Both the position numbers and the translations under genes were made by a program. This document shows, piece after piece, positions 37,324 to 49,033 of a DNA stretch of 64,000 bases (positions are counted from its first letter, which is position 1; every line of letters starts with the position of its first letter). The notes beneath the pieces were generated by a model that did not search any database, had not been told where the DNA came from, and was given only the letters and a program-made list of their open reading frames with translations. Source of the DNA: Welwitschia mirabilis (taxonomy: Eukaryota; Gnetophyta; Gnetopsida; Welwitschiales). The DNA lies in contig JBOZIK010000001.1 in assembly GCA_051453625.1 (NCBI GenBank), positions 61,072,584-61,136,583 on the forward strand. The letters run 5' to 3'.

Positions 37324-38625
37324 TGCAATGATCCGGATTTAAACAAAGTAAAACACCTAGTATTGTTCTTCCATAGGGATATATGTGGTAAATTTAATCA
37401 AAAGAAACATGAAAATTCTACTTGCAATAAAAACTCAAACAAAACTGAAAATCAAAAGGTTGAGAAGAAAAAAGTGATATTCGATTAGCGATGCAAAGGA
37501 ACAAAAATTCTCAAAGGATCTACAATTCATTCAACTCCTCCTTCGCTCCAATGATTCTTGTATCTTAAAACCTGAAGATCAAGTGGGCTCCACCTAAAAT
37601 TTTCTAATACTAAATGAATGTTCAATAATAATAAAAGAATGAAACACATTTAGAATTAGTCCTATCTAAATATCGCTAATGCCAAATTAATGTGTAATAA
37701 AAATGAAAGAATTTAAACTAATTATAGAACTAGCATTATCTAAATATTGCTAGTGCCAAGCTAATGTGCAATAGCAATGAAAGGGTTCAAGACAATTCTT
37801 ACATTAGAACTAAAATAAATATACATTACATCAATGAAGAAGAAGAAGAATAAGAACTCATTAACTAGCCTTGGATCATTCCGCCCTTAAGAAAGAGTAT
37901 CAAAGAACTATGACATCCTAGCCTTTAAGTCTTTCCCAGGTTAAGCCAACCGAGATATTTTTACAATGGGCATACAAGGCCCTTTTATAGATGAGGGAAG
38001 GATTAGGAAGTTATGTCATGATTGTGTTAGGTGGTAGTTACATAAGAGGGATTAGGGGTGGTTACATAAGAAGGGAGTTACAAATGTGTTTGGCACATAG
38101 CCACAAATAGGATTCCTTTAGCTTCAAGTGTAAACATGACAATGACGTATCCTTTGATTACTGATGATGCTGTCAACAGATGCCATGTGATGTATCTTCA
38201 TCTCCATCATCCTTGTTATGTTACATGTCATTGTGATGTATTGATTTGTACTTCTACCATGTATCATCAGAGTTTAGGTTAAATCTGATTTATTATCTAA
38301 CTGATTCCATAAGTGCAAATTGATGAATTTTTCCAGTTAACGTAGGAATGTTAGCTTTGTCTTGTTTTTCATCAAAAGGTTAGTGGCGCCAGCAGTCTTA
38401 ACTAGTAGCACTGACATTTGCTGCTGAGATATGTCCATTTTATGCACAGGTTTTTAAAAGATCATAATATACTTCTCATGTTAAGGGAAGTCAACAATTG
38501 CATGCAAAATTAATAAAAAGAGTAGAAAATATTAATTTGTGATTAAAAAAGTTAATTTAATGTTTTTCCCTATGCTAAATTGATCTAATTTACCTATTTA
38601 GAATGTTAATTTTAGCATGCAAACA
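37324..38625 (-). repeat. LTR L6 (3' LTR of E4)
   Basis: 1302 bp, from TGCAATGATCCGGATTT to GCATGCAAACA, so both ends show the TG...CA rule. TATA box on the minus strand (plus TTTTATAG at 37983-37990). It contains a local duplication in R/U5 (pieces at 37.59-37.68 and 37.68-37.76 kb with CTAATGCCAAATTAATGTGT and CTAGTGCCAAGCTAATGTGC). Confidence 0.85.
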
Positions 38626-38639
38626 CACCCCCTAACCCG
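38626..38639 (-). promoter_or_regulatory. Polypurine tract of E4
   Basis: On the minus strand GGGTTAGGGGGTG directly precedes the LTR start TGTTTGCATGC. This is the expected plus-strand primer position. Confidence 0.7.
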
Positions 38640-39323
38640 TCTTTTGCTAGTCCCTTAGCCAAAAGCTGATGAAGAAATGGTGACATGGAAAAATTAACTA
38701 ATTAAAAATGGAAAGTATGGAAATGATATGACATCTTTGAAAATTTTGATCAATTTTTAATAATTAGGCATCAAAATTAAAAAAATTCAATAAAAGTGAA
38801 TGCCATTCCCCTTAACCAAAATTAAACTTTATTCTCAAAGTTACAAAGATAGAAACTTTTATACAAGGATTTTGAGAATAATATAATTACAAGGCTAGTG
38901 AATGATTTGATGAATGTATTTAGGGAAAACCAGACTGCAATATAAAGAAAAATAAAACCTAAACTCTAATGAAAATCCACCATCTACGGGTTCAAAATAT
39001 AGAATGTCTAAGTTAATGGTCACATTTATTGAAAATTTGTCAATTTTATTTGAAATTTAGAAGGATCACAATATCATACAAACAAGGTATCTTCCAAGTA
39101 AACCTACAAGTAATCAAAAATTGGTTAAACAAAATTTCTAAGTACATAAATTAAAGAAAAGTAATCACAAGAAGCATTTCCCAATTCCACCTTTTCATTC
39201 CAATTTACCTTTTCTACAATCATGCTTTATTCCTTATTTCAAGCATGTTTAATCTAATTGGGCATCTAATGTTATGATATCTCCTTCTAACAGAGTTAAT
39301 CATGTTGATGAATAAAGAAGTCA

Positions 39324-39382
39324 GTGTTACATTATCAGTAAGCGTTTATAACCCTAGCATCTATAATCCTGATACAGTTAAC
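39324..39382 (-). repeat. Hairpin-like repeats, E4 copy (second unit shortened)
   Basis: Unit A (GTTACATTATCAGTAAGCGT) has lost its right part and runs into a shortened unit B (GCATCTATAATCCTGATACAGTTAACTAAA without the run-on of the left arm). A deletion between the two repeats explains this. Confidence 0.5.
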
Positions 39383-40072
39383 TAAATCTAATTTTTTATA
39401 ATCAATAATTAATGTTCTTTTAGAGAGGAGATATTTGTTTTCTTTTTAATCATCCTTCTCATATTTAATAATTTTTAATACACATAAAGGAGTCATTGAC
39501 TCATTAGCCTAATCAAAACCAATCTTGTTTCCATAAAATGCTATGAAAACATTTTATTTAACATGAAAGTAGATTCCACCTTAATTTGACCATATTTTCC
39601 CAAAGGAAGATCTTAAGTGAAACAAACCTTAACAAGTTAACTCGAAATTAAGCAAAACCTTTTTCTTGGTAATTAAAAGTAAACTTAAATTCTACTTAAT
39701 TTGTAATAATAATGTGATCACTTATTAATGGTTTATTTCATTAAGGGCCATCAACCAGGATAATCTAACCTAAGGAACTTGTAGATGAATGGAAGGAAAG
39801 AATGGTTAGTGGATTTTATTAGGAATAAAAAAAATGAAAGGAATGGGAAGTGGGTTTTGAGTGATGATGATTTATTTAGTGATGAAAATGGAATTTTGGA
39901 TTTCCTACTTAAAAAAGTTTAAGTTAATGATTATATAGGTGAGAGTTCTTAGGTGGCTTAAGCATGACAGAGCATCAAGAACAAATATTTTTAGTATTTT
40001 TTTAACCAAAATCTAATCTAAAAGGAAAATTTATAATAAAATAAAAACATAATTTAAAATCACACAAAGAAA

Positions 40073-41500
40073 CTAAAAATTTAGAAGGGATTTTCCAAGG
40101 TATTGCATTTGTAAAGGTTTAAATATGTGAATGCAATGGTTTAATGATGAATCAAAATTATATAAAGCATTCAATGATGTGAGAGAATCCTTATAAACAT
40201 TTATGCATGAATTCATAAAAACTAGAAGAACATTAATGCTAGTAATAAAATTAATGCATTTCAAATTAGATATTTTCCATCCTTTACCTTGTTTATGTTT
40301 ATTCAATAACTCATGTAAGACATCATTTTGGATTGAAGACAAAGATGAGTTGAAAACCATTGGATAAGATGAATGATCATTAAGAAAAGTATCAAAATAT
40401 GGTTTTAAATATATATAAGATTTGTCTTATTCATTACGATTTAGGTCTCACTCTAAAGATAAAGATGAAAATTACATAATTGGCTTAAAAGGTTATTAGG
40501 AAAAATATTTCTCAAAGAATGGATTATGAAAAGGCTCTTAGGTAATTTTATTCTCTTCATTAAGGTTGATAAAGAATTCTTCCTCAAGTGGTTGCTCAAG
40601 TAACATTGGTTAAAGTTCAAACATAATTTCATTTTCTATTTCATCAATGTCACTTACTAGTTTATCATCTGTTGTGTAACTTTCCAATTTGTAATCTCCC
40701 TCAAATGGTTGCTTACCACTGATTGACCATCATCAGATCTGTCTAATCCTACTTTCAAGTATAGCCTATTTACACCTAATTAATCAATTTCTAAGGCTTT
40801 TATAAATTTAAGATTTTCTTGGATGTCCTCATAAGTTTCATTGGTGATTGCTTCAAGGGTTTATCTCTCATTCCTAAGGGATATGATTTGGGTGTCATTA
40901 ATTCTATTTTATTAATCCCTTTAAAGTTTTTAGGGCTATTAGATATATGAAGTATAGGAATATTTTATTATTCTTATGTGTTAAGAAACCTAAGGATTTA
41001 ATCATTAGTTTGGACCATTTGTTAAAGGATTTAATTAATGTTTTACTTGGTTTTTTTGGTGGTTTCTTCTAAATATTATAAATGAAAGTGAAGTGTGTTG
41101 GAAGAAGATTCAACATCGCCTTCTAAAAATATTTGAAAGGTATTTTCAAAAGAAGGTGAGATGGATTATTGGACATATGAAGATGATGGATGATAATCAA
41201 ATGATAAAGGATATAGAAAAGTAGATGAAGGGTAAGGTCTAAAGGATGATGAATATAGATAAGAGGATGAAGGATAAAGATTGAAAAGGATGAATAAAGG
41301 CATGAAATAAAACTCTCTTGATTCATAGTAGGGATTTTTAAATTCAAGATTACAAGGATATGGATTTGTGTATGGATGGAGTTGAATATATTAATCAAAG
41401 GTTTGTCTAGATTAAATGAAGTCTTCTACGATGTGTTTAGATTTTTCATTATTCTAGAAAATATAAGGATAGATAGGTTGTTATTCAAAAGATGTCTAAA
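40073..41500 (-). pseudogene. Gag-like region joined to RT start (E4)
   Basis: Minus strand. The end (40073-40360) is open and contains VLHELLNKHKQGKGWKISNL, which matches the first block of Athila-type RT (normally LL-KHK-x-IGW-x-ISDIKGISP). RT motifs after this block are absent. Upstream (about 40.9-41.1 kb) a frame with TAA at probable Gln codons gives a Gln/Asn-rich helix-like stretch beginning LEETTKKTK. A low-complexity Pro/His/Tyr stretch lies at 41123-41398. I infer that protease and most of pol were deleted in the ancestor, because E1, E3 and F have the same structure. Confidence 0.6.
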
Positions 41501-42293
41501 ATGGATTAGATGTCTAATTCATTAATAAATCTTGGAAAAAATATTTATAGTTTTAGTTAAAGGTTTACATTTTCCTGATTTTCATAGTTTTAGAGGAAGC
41601 CTATTATCTAAAAGATTTAGAGAGGTTATGAAAAGTTTTAGTTTAAGTTACAGAGTATTTGGAATAGAAAAGCTAGTGGCATCAGCTAAGGGAGATGATA
41701 ATGCTAGTGGTTTAGCAAAAATAGTATTCAAAAAACACAGAGGGTTCATTTAGTCTACACCATAGGTTTTAAGTTATAGGGTTTAAAATGTTTTTAGTAA
41801 AAATTAAAATTGACTACAACTTAATTAAGTTTAACCTAGGAAAATAACCTTATGCATTTTTTAAGAAAAATTTTAACAAAAATAAAAATTGAATTAGAGC
41901 TAAAATGTTTAGGAAAATTTAGAAACACAAAAATACACAAGAAAAATCATTAGAGTTTAAACCATAGTTTTTATTCTTTTTTTAATCTTAATTTTAGTTA
42001 CGTCTACAAGAAAGTAATTAGACCTATAACATAAAATATCATATACAAAAATGAATTTTTAGATTATAAGAAAAACTAAAAAAGACTCAAAAAGCAAACT
42101 AGTTTGGGTTTTACTAGAAAAGGACCAATACCCACCATTAGAAGGAAATGAAAATACAAAAATGAAAGAGAAATGGTCTAGTTTAGTTATTGCTAGAAAA
42201 AGAACTAGTACCCACCACTAAAAAAATAAAAACTAACTAAAAAGACTAAAATAAGAAAATTATGTATTTTTGAAAATAATTACCATTATAATA

Positions 42294-42311
42294 TCCCTAT
42301 CAACAACATCA
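42294..42311 (-). promoter_or_regulatory. Decayed tRNA-Asp primer-binding site (E4)
   Basis: Plus strand TCCCTATCAACAACATCA against TCCCCGGCAACGGCGCCA: 11 of 18 match, with six of seven differences being transitions. It lies about 12 bp inside L7. Confidence 0.65.
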
Positions 42312-42323
42312 AAATTTGTTTAG

Positions 42324-43730
42324 TTTATAGTAATGAACTAGATTTAACTAAGTAAAACACTTAGTATTATTCTTTTACCAAGGTACGTGTGTAACTCGTA
42401 ATGAAATTAAAAAAAATTAAAAAACTAGAAAGTTAAGATGAAAATGATCTTTGGTTGGTAATTTAAGGAAATGAAAATGCTTCAAGGATCTAATTGATTT
42501 GTTAAACACTCCACCTTAATCTAATAATTTCTATATCTTAAAACATAAATGAAATTACCAAGTCATTAAGGCTTAGCATGGAGGCATAATGTCATCCATT
42601 AGATAAGTGTTGATGAGCTATCTGGACTAACTGATTCTTTATAGCCCTTGATAAACATGGAAAGTATGAGTAGATGTGTATAAGATCTACCAAATGATAG
42701 CAAATACAATAGGTCAGAAGTAATTTTAAACAACTCATTTCATATGAAATAACTTGATAATCAAAAGACATAACTTAAAGATTACTAATGCTAAATGAAT
42801 TATGCAACAATAATTAAAGGAAAAAAACCTACTTAAGAACTAGTCCCACTTAAATTTTCTAATGAAGAATGAATTATGGAATAATAATAAAGGATTTAAA
42901 CTAATTCTTATATTAAAATTTGAAATAAATATACATTACGTTAAAGGAGAAACTGATAAAAAAGAAGAAGTTCTCAACTCATCTTGAATCATTTTACCCT
43001 AAAGAAAGATAATGACATCATCATAACATCCTAGCCTCCAAGTATTTCCCATGTTAAGACAATCAAAAGATGTTTGAAGTGGGCACTCAAGGCCTTTTTG
43101 TAGATGAGGGAAGGATTAGGAAGTTATTCATGATTACATTAGGGGAGTTATTACATAAGAAGGGGCTACTTAAGGGTGGTTACATAAAGAGTAANNNNNN
43201 NNNNATTTTTGGCATGTAGCCACAAAGAAATATTCTTTACCTACTTATGCAAACATGATAATGACATGGCTTATGACTATTGATTATGTTACAAACAAAT
43301 ATCATGTTATGTTTCTTCCATGTAGTTATCCTTGTTACTACCACATGTCACTGTGACATGTCATCTTATAATTCGACCAAGAGTTGTAAAATTTAAAGAT
43401 TTATTATGTATTATTTATAATTTAGCTCATAAGTATAAGGTAATGAATTTTTTTAATGGGTGTAGAAACATGAGTTTGGAGTACATTTTCCTTAGAAAAA
43501 GCAAGAATTATAGTCCTGGCCGGTAGCACTGGTACTTTATTAGTTTGGAAACAACTCTTCCAAAGGTAATAATATACATGCTTATCTTAAGGGAAGTTCA
43601 TAATTTTAGGAAAAAGTAATAAAAAGAGTAGAAAACATTAATATGTAGTAAAACCATAAATGTAATGTTTCTTTCTTTGCTAAATTGATAAATTATACTT
43701 CCTTAGAATGTAAATTTTCCCATGCAAATA
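42324..43730 (-). repeat. LTR L7 (5' LTR of E4)
   Basis: Aligns with L4, L5 and L6 (TATAGTAATGAACTAGATTT at its low end, CATGCAAATA at its high end). The TATA position has decayed to TTTTTGTAG (about 43095). A 10 N gap lies at 43195-43204. Confidence 0.78.
43195..43204. other. Assembly gap (10 N) in L7
   Basis: Sibling LTRs have a few bases here (for example GAGTTACAAATGTG in L6), so the gap length looks about right. Confidence 0.9.
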
Positions 43731-44039
43731 ATAATTGATATGCTTAATGATATGGTTTTGAAATGAAGTGGATGTGTAAAAAGGTTTTAAGGGGTAATGG
43801 TGTTTATGAATCTTAGTAAGAAAAACATCCTTACATGTTGGTTGGTTAATTTTCATTTCAAATGTGCTCCCATAAGAAGGTTGTTTAGTGGTATTCAAAA
43901 AGTAAGGCTAAAAAATATTGTAATTATGAGGCTCAAAATGTAGGTTATTCAAAGATGATATAGGATGAGTGCCATTTTCATGGGAGGAATCTTCACATAA
44001 GTGTAAGAAATTTGAAAAGATATATGAAGTGCAAGTAGT

Positions 44040-44120
44040 AGATTCTAAATGTTAAAAGTTAGATATATTTCAACCTATAACATTTTTATGCTTCTCTAAT
44101 AATTCTTTAAAAGGTAAGTC
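44040..44120 (-). pseudogene. RT-start block in H
   Basis: Minus strand reads LPFKELLEKHKNVIG then a stop and NISNF. It is the same block as in E4 and matches the Athila-type RT start, where the residue at the stop is normally Trp (GW-x-IS). Further RT motifs are absent. Confidence 0.65.
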
Positions 44121-44507
44121 CAAATCATTGAAATGGTTATGAAAGGATCAAACATCTTATTCAACTAGACGAGAATTTAAATTATGGAGTCCATAAATAA
44201 AATCAATATTGTTTTATCCCTAGTAATTAAATGACACAAAAAATATTCAAGTCCATTGTTATGTTACCAAATGAAATTTTCATTAAACCCTTTCTATAAT
44301 TAATAAGAACATTTGATGTTGTCAAAAAGGATTTATTCAAAATAATAGAAAGTAAATTGTAATTAGTTGAATCCATTTCTAATGCATTAAGGTCTACTAG
44401 GAAGTAGTAGTTATCTACTTAAATAATCAAATCTTTAATGATTTTTAGTGCTAAATTCAATGAGTTATTAACTAATTACAATTGGATATTCATTTTTTTA
44501 AGGTTAT

Positions 44508-44705
44508 TTAAGTCACGTTCCTTATAAAGTAATTGAGTAAAATATTTATGTTTTCTTTGAGTTCTAACAAGTCTTTTCTAAGATGCTTATCTCCAATTCT
44601 AATAGATATTGTTAGATAACTAGGATCTTTATACTTTGGGGGAATTTTATTTTGTATGACTACACTAATTTTTTGAGCTAGAAAATATTTTTTTTTTCTT
44701 GACAT
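44508..44705 (-). pseudogene. Athila-type protease fragment
   Basis: The 65-codon open stretch contains IQNKIPPKYKDPSYLTISIR, matching the segment before the aspartic protease active site in Athila-type polyproteins (IPPK-KDPGSFTIPC). It continues with DLLELKENINILLNYF where an intact protease has a CDLGASINLMP-type motif. The catalytic Asp-Leu-Gly is lost. Confident for family, dead for function. Confidence 0.8.
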
Positions 44706-45399
44706 GCATTTTCCTCTTAATTTTGTACATATCTTTAAATAATTTTACATAAGAAGGGATTTGTTTAATGGCTTCTAATAGAAGCATGTTAATTTTGACT
44801 TTCTTGGAAATCTCTAATTTTAAAATGTTTTCTTTTCTAAGTTATTATGAAAAGGGTAGAGGTTTTTGGTAGGTAGGCATAGGATTTTCTAACTCTTCTA
44901 CTATTTTGTATTTCTTACTGTTCTTTATGGGTATTAGTTTCTCTTTAGCTACATTTTACTCAAGTTAATTATTTATTTCTTTTTCACTTTAAGATGAATA
45001 GCATTAGTTTCTTCTATTTGATTAGGTGCTAATCCTTCTATGATTTTAATTCCTTTTGGATTTGGTTATGGGCTTATAAAAAGTTTACTAGTTTTTTTAT
45101 GATTTAAAGAAGAGGTAATTTTAGTGATGATTGTCTAAAATTATTAGAGATTTTTTTTAAGCTTATTAGAGGAGAAAAAATGTTGGTTAATCTAGTTCTA
45201 AGATTCAATAATTTTTCTTAATATTTCTTCTAATAAATTAGATGAAAAGGGTTGGTAATTAGGTAATGAAAGGTGGTCTACATGGTATTGTTTTAATGGA
45301 TAAGAATGAGAAGATGAAGATGAAAATGAGTTTTTTGGTTAAATAATATGGCTTTAATTGTGAGAGTAATCCTATTTCCAAAAAACATTAGGATGATTT

Positions 45400-46600
45400 C
45401 TCTTTAAGGAGTTATAAGTATTTGCATAGTAATCATTTTTATTAGTCTACTAATGGTGTCATATGACATTTACTTATTCATTGACTATATTTTGAATGAG
45501 AGGTACGAAGAGATACTTAGTTATTTCATGAGAGTCTATATGATATATTAAACATTCAAGTTTAGAGGTTGAGAGTTTAAGTAAAGTGATAAGGTATTCT
45601 ACTCTTCTTAAAAGTTTATCTATGTGGTTATTGCCATTAAATTTGTTATACTCTAAAGAGACCAATGAACTTAAGTAATTACTAGAATGTAGATCATTTA
45701 ATTAGTTTTTATTAGTTTCTAGAATTCTTGACTATGGATTCAAGATATCCCAAACTTCATCTAGTAAAAAATTCATGAAGTTATACTTAGTCATCATTTC
45801 TATTAGTTTTCTATTATTTGATGATAATGCTTTATAGAAAAAACTAATGACTCTACTTTGCTTAAATTTGTATTAGGGACACTTTTAAAGTAGGTCCTTA
45901 TACATCCCTAAGGTTTATGAGAAGGTCTTATGGTCTTCCTACTGGTAATTCATGATTCCTCATTAAAGAGTATAGGTTTTATGACTTGAAAGAAATTTTG
46001 AGATGAAGTATTTATTTAGGTAAGTATAAGACCTAATGGATAAAGATTTAAAGGTTTACATTTATGCTTGTTATTTTTCCTTAAGAAAGAATGGAAAAAG
46101 CATTAGTCTAAGGGCATTTACAATGTGAAGTAAGATGGATATAATGCATTCAAACTATTTTAGATGTAGGTATGGCTCTTCTAATTCTAAGCCATGAAAA
46201 TGGAGTGATAGCTAAAGAGTGAAAGGTTTAAAAGATAGCCTAAGTACTATGAGAGTTAAATTATGTACTATGAGGTACCTAGGCACCAAGTTTATAGGTA
46301 GTCTCTAAGGTTTTTTATGGGGATTGTTATGGAAGTTGAATTAGTTTTAAAATATATTTTATCTAGAGTTTTGAACTACCTACTAGTTAATATAGTAGGC
46401 TTGCAAGTTATCTAACAATTCTTCATTATTAAAGGTATGTTGTTGTTATAGAAAAACATTAAATGGTAGATTGGACATTTTAATTAGATTGTTGAGATGG
46501 TTATCCTTCATGGATTTCTTCATGGGGTTGATTTCTTAAAAGTTGTCTCTGTTCATTAATATTATCATTATTAGAGTCCATGTTTTTATTAGATGAAACT
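45400..46600 (-). pseudogene. Athila-type gag in H, decayed
   Basis: Minus-strand relic. A start-like peptide MDSNNDNINEQRQLLRN is encoded near 46.58 kb. Further down, LLDEVWDIL and ILETNKN (about 45.7 kb) match LDEVWEYL and SSKNWKTLL in the gag of the + strand copy at 62.6 kb. An open stretch at 45474-45665 follows (NGNNHIDKLLRRVEYLITLL), the counterpart of VNNRIDELARKLESLTTL at 62.7 kb. The middle part is broken by stops and shifts. Confidence 0.7.
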
Positions 46601-47212
46601 TTGATTAAGCATCCTAGATTAACATGAATCTAATGTAGACACAACTCAGATAGGTTTTAGAAGAAGCTCCAAAGTAAAATGAATTTAAAATATGTTATAG
46701 AGGATTTAATGTAAGTTTTAAGGGTTGAATCATAGAATGTTTAGTGGCATCAATTAGGGATGACATGGAATTCATTATTTAGTGTATTTTAGTTTGGGGA
46801 AAGGTCACATTAGTTGTAAACTTTACGTGAAATAATTCAAGTTACAAGATCCAAGAAATACAAAGTGAAAAGTAAAAAGGATAGTAACCTTGAAATAAAA
46901 CCTAAGAAAATAAATCCTAAGAGGTTTTTTTATTTTTAAAAAAATTTAATATAAAAAATAAAACACAATGAAAACAAAAACTAACTATTATAATGAAAAA
47001 TTTTAGAAACGTCAAAAGAAAAAAAAGAATGAGTTCTATTTAGTTTTCATTATTTCACTTTTTTATCATTGTTTAGGTTACAAGCATGTATAAAATTTAT
47101 TAGACCTATAAAAAATTTGTTAAACCTACAACTGCAAAAGATCTAATACAAAAATACTATTCAAGTTAGAGTAAAAAATAAATAAGACTCAAAAATTAGG
47201 TAGTTCAAGTAT

Positions 47213-48612
47213 CATGATGGCTCAGATTATGGTGATATAATCACATTCATCACATGAATGTTGGTGAATTCCTTAGTTACTTTGGTCCTTTACAATCTTT
47301 TACAAACATGGAAAGTAAAAATAAAAATGCTCAAGATCCATTAAACAAGAACAACTACAACTAAAAATTGAACTTCAAGAACTAATTTAATAAGTAAAAA
47401 TACTTAACAATGTAGTTTTATTTTAAGTATTAAAATTACAATACTAACTACACTTAAATCCAAGGATGAATAGGTACTATTTAATAAAAAACTAGAATTA
47501 CATTACTTTGAAAAAAGAACGTAAGATCTTATAGATTTCTCAAAGCTAGCTGTGAAGTCAACCAACTCCCAAAGGAGGAGCTTAGAAATTGATGTTGATG
47601 ATTGATGCTTTAAGCATTTCTAGTACTTTTTGTCAATCATAGATTAATGATTAGTCTTTATTATAGGGGAAAAAAGGATTAATATTTCAATATTAGGGTT
47701 TTAAACTTTAGAGTTTTCAATTAAAAATTAGACACTTTTAGGCTACATAATTTATTAGAGTTTGATGTCATAACTACTTAACCCCATAAGAAAAGATTGA
47801 TTACTTTCCCAAGATGACTCTAGAACATAGATTTTGAATTGTTTTTCTCTAAAGGACTAGTAATGCTAGTGACCTAGATCATGGAGTTAGTTTTCTCTAC
47901 TAAATGATATTCCAAATTTAACTTGTTATCCACAAAGAAACATTTTACTTGGAATTGTTATGGAAAAATGCATAAGTTAAGAAATTATATTAAAAAAGNN
48001 NNNNNNNNNNNNNNNNNNNNNNNNNNNNNNNNNNNNNNNNNNNNNNNNNNNNNNNNNNNNNNNNNNNNNNNNNNNNNNNNNNNNNNNNNNNNNNNNNNNN
48101 NNNNNNNNNNNNNNNNNNNNNNNNNNNNNNNNNNNNNNNNNNNNNNNNNNNNNNNNNNNNNNNNNNNNNNNNNNNNNNNNNNNNNNNNNNNNNNNNNNNN
48201 NNNNNNNNNNNNNNNNNNNNNNNNNNNNNNNNNNNNNNNNNNNNNNNNNNNNNNNNNNNNNNNNNNNNNNNNNNNNNNNNNNNNNNNNNNNNNNNNNNNN
48301 NNNNNNNNNNNNNNNNNNNNNNNNNNNNNNNNNNNNNNNNNNNNNNNNNNNNNNNNNNNNNNNNNNNNNNNNNNNNNNNNNNNNNNNNNNNNNNNNNNNN
48401 NNNNNNNNNNNNTACTAAATGATATTCCAAATTTGACTTGTTATCCACAAAGAAACATTTTACTTGGAATTGTTATGGAAAAATACATAAGTTCAGAAAT
48501 TATATTAAAAAAGGTCAAAGACATAATTTTATGATAAAATAGCTAATTTAATATCTTTTCCTAAGCTAAATTGGTTAAATAAACCTAGTTTAAATGTTGA
48601 TACTTACATATT
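47213..48612 (-). repeat. LTR L8, truncated, subfamily of L3
   Basis: The piece begins inside the LTR: leader sequence (GTAGTTCAAGTATCATGATGG) passes straight into the LTR part with ATGGTGATATAATCACATTC. A deletion has therefore removed the primer site and the 3' end of this LTR. The rest aligns with L3. It includes a 414 N gap. Confidence 0.65.
47898..48513. other. Gap (414 N, 47999-48412) between duplicated 101-bp flanks
   Basis: The 101 bases before the gap (47898-47998) recur right after it (48413-48513) with three differences. L3 has the sequence once. An unmerged overlap, or two haplotypes placed in series, is the simplest reading. Confidence 0.88.
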
Positions 48613-48614
48613 AT

Positions 48615-49002
48615 TAGTAGAAGAAAAGTTTATGATGGTTTTTAACCATTATTAATGTGCTATTTTATGACATCTTTTAGATACCATTAAATAAGAAATT
48701 ATGGTGGTTTTACCTATTTTTAATAATATGTTTTAGACATCGTTATTATCACCTTTTCTAATGGACATATGATGAAATCTATGATGGGTTATTATTATCA
48801 TAAAGTTTTAATGGCAAGACCTATAATGATGGATAAAGTCCATGATTACAATGGTTATTTTTATTATAGTAATTGAGTTTCATGGTAAAAAATGATTGAG
48901 GAAGGGTGGTATTTAAGACTCATCTAAGGCATAGCTAGCTATGAAGACTATATTTAATCATAGTATATCAATGTTGGCTAAGTTAGTATGTCACAACTCA
49001 AT

Positions 49003-49033
<31 letters not shown>

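Larger units (their letters stand above)
37324..43730 (-). mobile_element. Athila-like LTR element E4, two LTRs
   Basis: The best-preserved minus-strand unit: 5' LTR L7 (42324-43730), primer site (42294-42311), leader, gag-like region and RT start (about 40.07-41.5 kb), 3' non-coding region with hairpin-like repeats, polypurine tract (38626-38639), 3' LTR L6 (37324-38625). Total about 6.4 kb, so most of pol is missing. Flanks differ: Tekay RT on the left, Athila-like gag-PR interior on the right. The 5-bp flanks (AGCTT and ATAAT) do not match, so a simple insertion with target duplication is not supported. Confidence 0.78.
43731..47213 (-). mobile_element. Athila-like interior H with gag and protease
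   Basis: Minus-strand interior of a longer family member, lying between L7 and the truncated L8. From high to low coordinates: leader (about 46.7-47.2 kb, with TAGTGGCATCAATTAGGG), gag (about 45.4-46.6 kb), protease (44.5-44.7 kb), RT start (44.04-44.12 kb), then L7. It has no polypurine tract next to L7, so its junction with E4 is secondary. Confidence 0.65.

Noticed and set aside
41123-41398. His/Leu/Ile-rich 91-codon frame as an independent membrane protein
   Set aside because: It is a low-complexity part of the gag-like region of E4; the same DNA in E1 and E3 aligns without keeping this frame.
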